DNA of 64,000 nucleotides, taken from positions 1 to 64,000 of the forward strand of contig JAVYIG010002511.1 of assembly GCA_035222895.1 (NCBI GenBank), read 5' to 3'. Below the pieces are notes generated by a model. It did not search any database. It worked only from the letters and a program-made list of their open reading frames with translations, and had not been told where the DNA came from. Below, in pieces: positions 37,901 to 50,300 of this stretch; the first letter of the stretch is position 1; each line of letters begins with the position of its first letter. Origin of the DNA: Strongylocentrotus droebachiensis. Lineage: Eukaryota; Echinodermata; Echinoidea; Camarodonta; Strongylocentrotidae. The translations under genes and the position numbers were made by a program.

Positions 37901-40900
37901 TCCTAGTGGTCTTACATTCACCACACGATCTACCGACAGCAAGGAGTAGATCACTTAATATTTAAAGTGCATTGGCGACAGCGGTGGGATTGAAGGAAAG
38001 TCGGACTTATGAACGGCTTGATAGAATGTTTTTTCTGTTAAAGAATGAATATACGATTTAGAGATTGCTTTACCTAAAAATTCCCAATATTTAAAACAAA
38101 GCAATGGCAATCAGAATACCAAATAACTCACATTTCTTAAAAAAAAATGATAGTTAATTAGTGATTGGTATTCGTTCTGAATTATGCCGTGAAAGTTCAA
38201 TATTATGTGCACGTACAATTATGATTTCTGCAGTAGCGGACGGGGTAGCTGCCTGGAGGATTTGCCTTCATCAACACCTTACGACTATCCAAAGGTTCTA
38301 CCGGGTGTCATGTACTCGGCAGACCACCAATGCCGTCTACAGTACGGACCGAATGCAACTGCCAGTCCCATGTTTGAAGTAAGAATTTGTGCAATTATCT
38401 TACACTTTAATCACAAAGACGAGGACAAATGTTAACTACCACTCTGTGATGGATAAATAAGAGGTGCGAGGTAGACAAAGAGTCAAGAAGTTGATCAGTC
38501 TTGCTATGTTTGAAAAAAAATTGGGCAGGGATAAAACAAAATAATCTTTAGATTTTTGTCAAGTGGTTCGTATAGTTTTTAGATTTTATATCCTTGTTTT
38601 CAAATTGGCCCGTCATCGCTTGCTTCGAAATGGTCTCCTGTGTATACTGAAGAAAGAGGAAGTAGGCAGATGAAGAAAGTAACATTTTATGTTATAATTT
38701 CACGAGTTAGGCCTACTCTGCCATTGTATATCTATTTAGTCAGCAAGTATTAATTTACAAAGTAACGGAACATGTCTGGTTCTTTATTAAAAGATTCCAA
38801 TTTTTTAAATAATTTTTCAAAATGAGTTCATGAACATGACTACATCATTTTCCATTGATGTAGTACCAAAACATTCTTTAACGTTTATTTCTACTTTAAA
38901 TCCTGTCTCTCCTTTGATTGAAATCTTTCTTTTCCTTCTTCACTAATTATCTCCTCACTTCATTCCTTTCTTTATCCATCTGTATTATTTTAACTTTTGC
39001 CTCTTTACTTTCCAACTTTCATTTTCATCCTCTTTTCTTTATATTTCTATCTCTTTCTCTAAACTCTGCTTGCTTATACTCCACCACCCCCATTTTGCTA
39101 AGTTCAGTCTGATCTCTGTACTACCCTGTGGTGTAGCGTAGGAGTCATGAGGAGATCACGCATGACAGCAGCTGCACAGGGTACTCGGTGTGGGAAAGAC
39201 AAGGTGAGTACCGTTTAAATAAAAATAAAGGGTCACCTTCAAACATTTAGTGGTGTAATTTCACACAATAAGATGTTTTCTAGCTAGCATATCCGGACAA
39301 CTACTACCCGGACAACTACCCCCGGACAACTACCACCTAGGAAAGTTGTCCGGGTGGTAGGTTTCCTAGAGGATGGTTGTCGTAGGGGGTAGTTGTCGTA
39401 GGGGGTAGTTGTCCGGAGGGTAGTTGTCCGGAGGAAGTTGTCCTAGGGGGTAGTTGTCAGGGGGAATTGTCCTAGGAGCTAGTTGTCTGGGTTTAGGGTT
39501 CTAGGACACCTACCCCCTGGACATCCACCCCCTGGATAACCACCCCCAGTCAACTACCCCGTAGGACAACTACCCCCTAGGGCAACCACCCTCTAAGACG
39601 ACTACCCCCGGGACAACGGCACCCCGGACAACTACCACAGACAATTATCCCCTACGACAACCGTCCTCTAGGACAACTACCCCCGGAAAACTATCCTAGG
39701 GGGTAGTTGTCCGTGGTGGTAGTTGTCTGGGGGGTAGTTGTCCGGGGGTAGTTGTCCCGGGGTGTAGTGTTCCTAGAGGGTGGTTGCCCTAAGGGGTAGT
39801 TGTCCTTGGGGGTTATTGTCCTAGGGAGTAGTTGACTGGGGATGGTTATTGGGGGGGGGGGGGGGTAGGTGTCCGGATACGCTCGAGTACATGTCACATT
39901 CACAAACAGTCTCGACCAATTTGATCCTCATATCACTACCTCAACCTGCCGTCATATTTACAAATACTTGATTTGGCTTGTTCTATTTTTACGGTCTAAA
40001 AACATATATACACAAATATAAGCAAATATAAACATAAAACAAATATTCATATACAAAGAATATGACTGAATTACTCTCTTCAAAGTCATCAATGCAATGG
40101 CTCTCTTCTTCCTAGAGGCCCGAATCCTTTCAAAGCCAATGACATTATGTATGATTGTTGTCAAATATATCTTCTTTGATTGTGTTCAGTGGTGTATATC
40201 TGGAGAGTGTATCGACATCGATGAACATCCGGTGGTTATAGATGGCGGATGGGGTCCATGGAGCGAGTACTCTGAGTGTTCCCTAACATGTGGACGGGCC
40301 GTCAAGTCTAAAGAGAGACATTGTAACAACCCAAGGTATTCTTCTCCGACTTTTTAGATCGCCATCTACATTTTCTTTAACGACTTTGTAGTATTACGGT
40401 TTATAGTTTCCAAAGAAATATCACAATGGAGAAGGGGAAGGTCGAAATTCATGTGCACTTGACAGAGCTCCAATCTTAGAATGATTGATGTACAAACTTT
40501 CTATGTGCAAAAGGCTAAAGATCATAATGCAGATACACAATTTTAGATTTCGCTCGGTTACTGTCGTAATCTGATCAGTGGTCGTAGCTTAGATCGTAAC
40601 ATGGGCTTACTATACTTCGTGCAGTAATTTTCGTGCTGCAGAAAAACTGAACTGCAAACTAAAAACAGCTTCCATGAGCGTTTTGAACATACGTTTCGTC
40701 TGGGGCGCTGGAGGATAAAGTTTTACGAATATCGACTCAGAAAAACTAATCATATTTTTGTTACCATTGCTCCTGTAGTCCATCTCACGGAGGAAGATAC
40801 TGTGTTGGTGAGAGAAAGAAGTATACCATGTGTAAGCTTCAGGTACGTATACTATTTACTTGAATTAACTCATTTTGAAAACCAAGTAGATGGAAGCATG

Positions 40901-43900
40901 ACAAAATATGGGGTTCAGAAACATCGATTTATCAAAGATATATAAGACCCCGTTCTCACTCACTTCGTTGGAGCGCTCTGGAGCGCTCTAACTAAGACCC
41001 GCTCCTCAGGAGCGGTTCTTAGGTGAGTGAGAACGCTCAAAGTGGTCCAGGAAGCGGACTTCTGGACCGCTCCAGAAGTCCACCTTCCGAGGTGGTCTTG
41101 AGGAGCGGGTCTTATTAAGAGCGCTCCAGAGCGCTCTAACGTGCAATGTGAACGGAAAGCGTACTTTGAGCGGAAGTGAGCTAGTGACGTTGCGTGCGAA
41201 ACATGTAGTACGGACACGGTACATACGGTTTGGATTCCGCGCGCGAAAAAATTGACCCGCCTACCTGAGCTGCCATAGCAACAAGACCACTTTGACTCGT
41301 GGATCGGTTTGAGCCATAAAAACTGCTCGGAGTGTGAACGCTCGCAAACCGTTCCTCAAGACCCGTTCCTCTGGAGCGGTCTGGAGCGGTCTAACTTGGA
41401 GCGCTCTCAAAGTGAGTGAGAACGGGGTCTAAGACGCTCATTCATTCTGGCAGGCATGTAATCGGTGCAGAAAGGGGCAAGTCTAAGGTTTTGGTCACTT
41501 GGTGCCCTGTACGTCACCAAGTGCTATAAAGTTCTGAACATAATTATTCTGACTTCAAATGTATGAGGGGAGTGTTTCACAAAGAATAAGATTGAATTTA
41601 AGTTGGACTGAACTATGGCAGGCTGTTCATGCCACTAGTTGCTTTAACCATTTGTCTCTCAATTATGATCTTTAGATACTATTTTTCCCTTCAATAATGA
41701 ACTATCAACAAGGTAAATTCTGTACATTTGTGACCACGATGTGTACGTCCCTTGAGAAACCAATGCCAGGAATGGTTAGAGGAACTAGTGATAAGAATGG
41801 CCTGCCATAGTTAAGTCCAACTTAAAGTCAATCTTAGTCTTTGTGAAACACCCCCTGGTCTGATTAAAGCTCTAGTATTGCTATTATGACAATGATCAGA
41901 TGTACTAAAATCTTAGATCATGTGGTCTGTGACGTACCGGATACACTAACTTGGACTTACACTAACATATATGATACAGATGGAAAATATTTATTTTATA
42001 GTTGCACTGTTAGATATGTATCAGTGGTAGATCCAAGGGAATGGAGCATCTCTCAGATGCCTCATAGCTTGACTTACTTGACTTACTTTGACTAAAGCCG
42101 TTCACACCATCACTGAGATGTATGATGGCTTCTGTTTCACAACGGCTTGCCACACCTTCCTATCTTCGGTTAGCCTAGTGGATTTTAATAGTCAGGGACT
42201 CAAGTTGTCTGTTGTTGCAGTCCGCTTTGATGCAGTCTGTCCATATCTTAGCTGGTCTTTCCCTTGGGCGTTTGTCATGTACATTTCCGTTGAGAAGGAT
42301 GTGGGGGTATCTTTTTGGATTCATTCGGTTGATATGTCCAAAGTATCTCAGTCTTTTTGTGGCAACCCTGTCGATGATCGTTTCTTCCATGTTAAGTTGT
42401 GTTCGTATGTGTGTGTTTCTTAGCCTGTCAAATCTGGTCACACCCATGATTCTCCTGAGGCATGCCATCTCAAAAGTGTGAAGTTTATTTTCATCGACCT
42501 TCTTTAATGTCCATATTTCTGCACCATATAACAAAATAGACAACACCAGGACTTTGTAAAGTTCTACCTTTGTTGAGCAGCGTATATCTTTTGATGCCCA
42601 GATTTTCTTGAGTGCTTGGAATGCTCCTATTGCCTTCCCAATGCGGTGCTGTACGTCTTCCGAGCAGGATCCTGTCTGGCTTATTGTTCCTCCCAGGTAC
42701 GTAAACTTATCTAATTGTTTTAGCTGTTCTCCTCCAATGTTTATATTCAATAGTTGAGGCTGTTTGCTTATGGCTTGTACTTCTGTTTTGGTAATGTTTA
42801 TTTTCAATCCAAAGTTTGAGCTGCTCTGATGTACTAGGTCAACTACTGTTTGGAGGTCTCTATCATTATCAGCTATAAGGACAATGTCGTCTGCAAATCT
42901 TAGGTTGTTGATCAGCTGTCCCTGTACTCTTACGCCAATCTTGGTGTCGTGTATCGCATAAAGCATCACAGCTTCGAGTAGGATGTTAACAAGTTGTGGG
43001 GACAGGGCACATCCTTGGCGTACCCCAACTGTAGTTTTAAACCAGTCGGTCAGTTCACCATTCACACTGACTGCACTGCTTGATTGTTGGTAGAGTGCTT
43101 GAAGTAGGTGTATATATTTTGACGAATATCCAAAGAATTTCATTGCTTTCCACAGACTTTCCTGCCAGACTGAGTCGAACGCCTTTTCGTAATCGATGAA
43201 GCAGCATAGGAGACTTTGATTTCTTTCAAGGCGCTTTTTCATGATTTGTCTGAGGGTGAACAATTGACCCATAGTGGAACGTCCTGGTCGGAATCCAGCT
43301 TGTGCTTCGGACAGCACTTCTTCTGTTTTCTTCATGATCCTTTGCTGGAGGATGATACTGAACACTTTCCCTACATGGCTTAGCAGGCTAATACCCCTGT
43401 AGTTTCCACAGTTGAGTTTGTCTTTTTTCTTGAAGATTGGTGTTATTTTGGCCTTTCCCCAGAGTATGGTGATACCTGTTGACCCAGCAGCTTTGAGTTC
43501 CTCTCCTGTGAACTGTAATTTCTGTAAATATGGTTGTGCTAATAGAATTGTTTCGTATAGGGGGATAATAATTGGACAGGACCCCTGTTTTCTAATGAAA
43601 ATCTCTTAATATATCTAGTTGTTGCTTTTTTTAATTTCCTATTGTGATGACATATGTTTTGTGTATTCAATGTCACTTAAAAATAAAAAACACTCATCGA
43701 AATCCTGGATTTGCCGGTAGGTGTACAACGGTGCCTTCACCAGTTGTCGCTCGCCTCTTTATATATTACAAATATAATTATCACCGAAATATTTCATCCT
43801 TATCTCGACTTTGAAAATAAAACCTTTATGTGGCATTGATTCTGTGTAATATAAGTCATCGTTGCTTTTATTTTTTTCTAGGATTGCATCCATGAATCAG

Positions 43901-44327
43901 TGAGTGTTCGTGCCATGCAGTGTAGCACCTATGATACAATCCAATCGAATGGTACCCAGCTCGCATGGATTCCAGTCGATGTCGAAGGTGCGTGGCGTAG
44001 TGGTTTATTCACTTCAAAGTTGATGGTTCGAATCCTAGCCCCCCCCCCAGGGATGGTTTGGGACTAAAATTCGGTTGGGAAATTTTGATGCGACCGGGCC
44101 ATTCACTCAGCCTTAGAAAAACTTGGGGCCTACTAACTGTGTCTAATAAAACAAATCAACCAGCCATAATACTGAGCGGCCCATTTGGAAAATTTCGCCC
44201 TAAATTCCTGTAACTCACCTTGGCCCCTGAACATCAGCACTAATGTCCCTTGGCAAGAGTTAATCTACATTTTCCACTGTTAGACAAAGGTGTAATAAAA
44301 TTGTACTTTTATTTGGAAATATTTATA

Positions 44328-44365
<38 letters not shown>

Positions 44366-47300
44366 AAAATTGGGGGGGGGGGGGGGAAGAGGTGATGTGT
44401 TCGAGTGGCTTGAATCATGAAACAAGTGTGGAGAATTCCTCCTTAAAATGTAGTTGTAATATCGTCTAAACAGAATGGATTCAGATGTGTAGGTTTACAT
44501 TCGCCCTTTTCCTCCAATTCTGACATTGTTACTTTTTGTATTTTCCTCTGTCTTTTCACTCTTTTCTTATAATATCAATGATAAAAAAATCAATTTCTCT
44601 CATTCTATTTTTTTGTAGATAAACCTTGTGAATTGTTTTGCAGACGTCGTGATCAAGCATTGATAAAAAAGAAGTCAGATCACGTGACCAATGGAACTCC
44701 CTGTACTCGCTTCTCACGTGATATCTGCATTGACGGTATATGTCAGGTATGAGTTCGTTTTTCCGAAGATTCATAGTTACTCTATTTATCTTAGTATCTT
44801 TTCCCGGTTCGGAGGTTGATTGCAACATCTCTCCATTTCACTATATCTTCTGCCATTCTGGTGCACTCTTGCAGTTTTAGTCCACTCCAGTTCTTGACAT
44901 TCTCTTCCCAGTTGATTCTGGGTCTCCCTCTCGGTCTACTTCCTTCCACTCTTCCTTCCAATACATCCTTTAAGAGGCTTTGGTGCCTTTTAACATGACC
45001 AAAGTATTTCATTTTTCTCTCCTTAACTAATCCTACTAGTGCAATATGTTTACGCCCTGCCATGTGCAATATCTCTTTGTTGGTTTTCATTCGTTTCCAG
45101 GATATTTTCATCATTCTTCTGTAAGTCCATATTTCAAAAGATGTTATTCTATTTTCCATGGCCTTGCTTATTTGTAATTCCAAAAGTTCGTTACTTCTAA
45201 AGTTCATAATTTTCTGAAGGTCATATCCCCCCTCGAAAAAAATGAATAGGGTTTATAATTCCAAAACCCTGTATCGTTTTTCGGAAATACGAACCTTCGG
45301 AATTACTATCCATATTTTATGTCTCGGAATTATGAATCTTGAGAATAATGCAACAAATGTTCAGAATTTTGAACCCCCTGATACGGGAAATATGTGTTGC
45401 GGAATTACGAACCTTCAGAAAAAACGAGTGCCTCCAAACTTTAAAGAGTAATCTAGCTTATCATTGACTTGGCGGAAAATGTTCAACATTACGGTATTTG
45501 TAAATATATCACATCGACTCGATTAAACGACATTTGTATTTCATGGACCTGTGCTTAATTTATGTCTCTCTGAAAGTAACTGTATTGCCGATATTTTTTG
45601 TAATATTTTTAGGGAGCATCTATATTCCATGATGCCATTGTCTTTCTATGGGACATATTTCTTTGTATTTTTTTTGTTATCAATGGAATATATAGAACAG
45701 TAGATATAGAGGGGAGGTGTGAATCGGAGACACTTGCGACTTTCCCCCTCCTTATAAATGAACTTTTCTTTTTAATTTGAATGGAATCTTATTCCTGGTA
45801 GAAAAATATAATTCATCTCGGATTTTAAAGAATAACATACAGTTTGTGCTAGCCTCCTGGAAAGACATTATGATCGCCGACAAACACTGGTAGAACTACG
45901 ATATACTTTTATCGTGTGACAAACAATGTTGTGATCTTTATTTCATTTGAGGTGTACCAATAACCTTACAAATAATTTGTGTACTGCTATAATGTGTAAA
46001 TAGAAATAAAAACCTTTACCCGGTATGTTTCTATGGGCCAACGGACAACGATTGTGAAGAAAACAAAATAACATAAAACCTTGTGGAATTTGTTAAACTT
46101 GGGTTCCGGGCGGGCCATATTTCGAGCAAGTGTGTACGGGTGCGTGAAGTAGCCTACTTTTACAATTAGTTCATTTTATGTTAATGGAGAGTGTATTTAA
46201 ACTTGCAGTATCTCTGTATTTTTGTATTATATGAAGCTCATATTTTGAATATAGCATAGCCATATGGAACCCCAATCATACAGGAAAACAAATATTTTTT
46301 TAGTGATTGGTACCTTTTAAAAATACCTTTTTTTCATCAGATGGTAGGCTGTGATAATGTTGTCAGCTCAGGGGCGGTGGAGGACCGATGTGGTGTTTGC
46401 CGCGGGGATGGGTCATCTTGCCTTACAATTCAGGATAGTTTCAACACGAAGTATGGACGAGGTTTGTACGATTCGCTTAATCTAACCAAATTATTCAAAT
46501 GGAACTATTCATACATCCATGTCTCCTTCTTGTTATATTAAATACAATGTATGGTGACCTAAAGGCAGCGAGGTAGTTCGGTGAGAACATTTTATTTCAA
46601 TAACACGATTTGAACTACTTATGAAAAATAAGCCTTAGCAGTTTCACTGGCCTTGTTTGCAACTACATTTGAAAGACGTAATATGTAATCTGAACATGAT
46701 TTCTATGAAATATACAATAGAGCATTGAATTTGCCCCTTGATTTTATTTTTTTTCGAATTTAGTTGCCATCGGGTTTTTGTGAGTGGGTCCTTATTGTAC
46801 AATAGACATGCTTGAGAAATGAGAACAGCCATTCCATAATAGGAGCAGACTTTAATTCATTTTATCCAAGCAATAATTTCATCACCAAAAAAATTATATT
46901 AACCCTTAATGCAAGGGTTAAGGGTTCGAATCACAACCCGGCACCAACGTAAATTGGCAAGACATTTATCCACTTTTGCCACTCTCCACCCAGGTGTAAA
47001 TAGGTACCCGGCAATGCCGGGGAAAAATTAATTGCAGGGTCCCACATGAAGAGCAGTATTAATAATGATGTTCCTACCCTGGGTAAATAAGACGTCAATT
47101 ATAATTGTAGTTTCTATTATTCTAGGTTATGTGGAAATCACCGTCATCCCTGCCGGTGCTAGGAACATCGTGTTGGATGAATTGGTCGCTTCCCAAAACT
47201 ACCTGGCCATCAGCAATGCTTCAGGACATGACCTGCTAAACATGGATTGGTATATTGATTGGAGCGGAGAGTATCAGGCTGCAGGGACCATTATCAGCTA

Positions 47301-50300
47301 CGAGAGGATAGACAATAAAGAACGAGTGGAGATCCTTGGTCCCATCAGGGAACCACTGCACATCTATGTAAGGGGCTTTACAGGGATATTATACATGGAA
47401 TTGCGTTTCATAATAATCGGAAGAGATTTTCTGAATATTTACAAGCAAGGATAAAAGCGATACTAAACAAGACAAACAAACTCTCACTTTTTGAAATTTG
47501 TTAAGTAGTTTTGAAATGTGCATTCACAAGACAAAAAAGAAAAAGGCTTCAAGAAACATTTTCAATGGATTTCACATTCCTCATCAGTAATATATGTACC
47601 CGCCTGACAGGTTGAAAAGAAATATCTCTGTCGGTAAAAATGGTTGCAGAGTATTCAAAAAAATATTGATGCTTGCTTGATTTAATGGGATAGATGTGCT
47701 GATCAACTGTTTTATAGTTTGCTTTGTCAGGTATTGATTTCAATAATATTTACCCAGTGTCACATTGAACACACCATGTACGTCGTACCACAAAATATGT
47801 GATAATATTTTTCCTCTCCCTTTTTCCAGCTCATATTTCAACGAGCTCAGAACCCTGGCATAACATACAAGTATACCATTCCGAGAGAAGGGAACCAGAC
47901 TGCTGTCATGCCGCAGTTCTTCTCCTGGGTCTTTACCGATTGGTCCCCGTGTTCTGCATCCTGTGGCATTGGTAAGTTGTCTTTATCCCCTGTAGCTATG
48001 TTCTCTCAAAGCTTTTTTTAAATTTGTATATAATAATAATAATAATAATAATGGGTTCTTGTATAGCGCTCATGTAAGTCAGATTTGATCCTCCTGGCGC
48101 TCCCGATTATGTTCAGGTTAGACAGGTTAGACAGATTCATAAATAACGAAGCAAGGAGAGGTTATCAGAATTCTTGCCATTTCTTGAGACGAAAAAATGA
48201 AAAGAATCTTGCCAATGCAGTTGAATATTTTGTGGAAAAAGGACAGCCGAAAAGTATTCATCAAGTCCTTGACTCGAGCTTCTCTAAAGAGGAGGCAAGG
48301 GAACATGATCAGTTTTTCAGGTGGTCTCGAGGAACAACTGAGGAAGTCAAAGTTATTAATTAAAAACTGGTATAGCGCAGTTTGGTCCTTAGCCCTGGTT
48401 GACTTCACGACGCTCTGGCATTGATATCTCTTCTTCATTATCCTCATAATATGATCTGATGAGAAATTAATTTCGTCTTCTCGTTGGCGTTCTTCCATAG
48501 AGGGTTGTTATCATATATATTTCCTGTGGCTCGTACAGACTTGGACCCTGTTTCATAAAACCTCTTATATATAACAAATGTTAAACTTCAATGACGAATT
48601 TGCTCTCAGCCAATCAAATGCAATGATTTCAGTAACTTACAATGTTTATTGTTCCCGTTTCTTAGTTTTAAGAAAACAGGGCCCTGGTTATTCACATTTT
48701 GGCCTGACCATTGATGTCACCATTAAAGCAGTAGCGACTGAGGGTCGAAATCTGGTTATCTGGATATTGTATTGGGAAACCAAAGATCCGACCGGTAGAC
48801 AAACTTGGATAAAATAACGTTAATTCATCACGAGCGGTGGCCAAAGGCTGACTTTTTATTTCATTGCAAAGTAATTGAAGATATAGTTGAAATGCAAATA
48901 TATACTTTTCAAATGATTGATCACGCCATGAGAGGTATTCTTTGTAAAGTAATGCGGATACTTTTGTTGTATGCTAGCTGGTCTTGGCCTACCTAAATGA
49001 TTACATTACAATAGGCATAGCTCAGTGATATATGATATATTCTCATAATTCTGCATTGTTGTTACATGCTCTTATTGAATTTCGGATATATGTTTGTCTT
49101 TTTTTGGGGGGGATATCAGGTTATCAGCGTTCGAGTGTGATCTGCAAAGAGTTGATAGCCGGCTTGGTTGATGACCGATACTGTGAAGGAATAAAACCAG
49201 ACGATATGCAGCAGACATGCAATGAACAACAGTGCCCTGCCACGTGAGTTTGTTTTTCACCCAGTAGGATCATTCAGCAAAATCTTTCATTTTCTCCAGC
49301 CATTGAATAAAATCTGCATTCCATTTAGCGTGAAGGCGAGGGTACGTCCATGTGAGGCCCTTCGGCCTATACAATGTTGCAGTCAGTAACATTTCTGGCC
49401 CACCATATTTTATTTGCGGATTACATTTTTAATAATCTCCAAACACTATGGATGATAAAAATTGCATGCCTTGTCTTCCTGGACAAAATTTTGTTTTGGA
49501 AGATCAAGTTATGAAACTTATCACTTGATTCCTTCTGTTAGTACTCCAAAAGCCTCTGTTGCTTTGTGTAACCAGGGAGAGTGGTGTAACAGACATACAT
49601 TTTAAAATTGCACTGAAGTTATAAAAAGACATTTCAGGTTCGCACAGAATAGTTCTTGACCAATTCGTGTTTCTACAGATGGTGGGAAGGGCCTTGGCAA
49701 CACTGCACAGGAAGCTGTGGAGAGGAGGGGCACAGGCAGCGATGCGTCTTCTGCATACGTGGTTCCACCAACGGCGAACAGACTGTCCTCGATGACGTCG
49801 ACTGCCTTAGTCAGGACCAAGAGAAACCCGTCACAGAGACCACATGTGAGGTTGACCTGCACTGTGAATCCAATGACAACTGGCAGACAGGAGAATGGTC
49901 GCAGGTTAGTGCGTGAAGATGATCGTCAAACAGAACTGTGTGATATGGTTCATGTTTCTTTGTTATGATATTGAGGAATAATACTGTTAATTTAATTTGA
50001 TCTAACGTGAATTTACGAGTCGTAGGAAGGCAGTCCACCTGTCGACAGCTCTTGCGTATTGCTCTTAAATATAGGCATAATGACATAGACAGGGAGGACC
50101 AACACAGGAAATACAATTGGAAACGAGGACTTTTTTTTGTACTGCAAATTGCTCGAATAAACTGTTATTATATAAAGATTATGAAGTAGATTAGATATTT
50201 TTCTAAAAGGTTTTGTGATATCCACCACTACCCCTACTGAATGCTTATACCATACATACCATACCATACATAATAATGTTTTATTCCTATATATTTTCCC

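Noticed and set aside
40960-41224. 85- and 72-codon minus-strand frames
   Set aside because: Inside the GC-rich MITE; high GC keeps frames open by chance.
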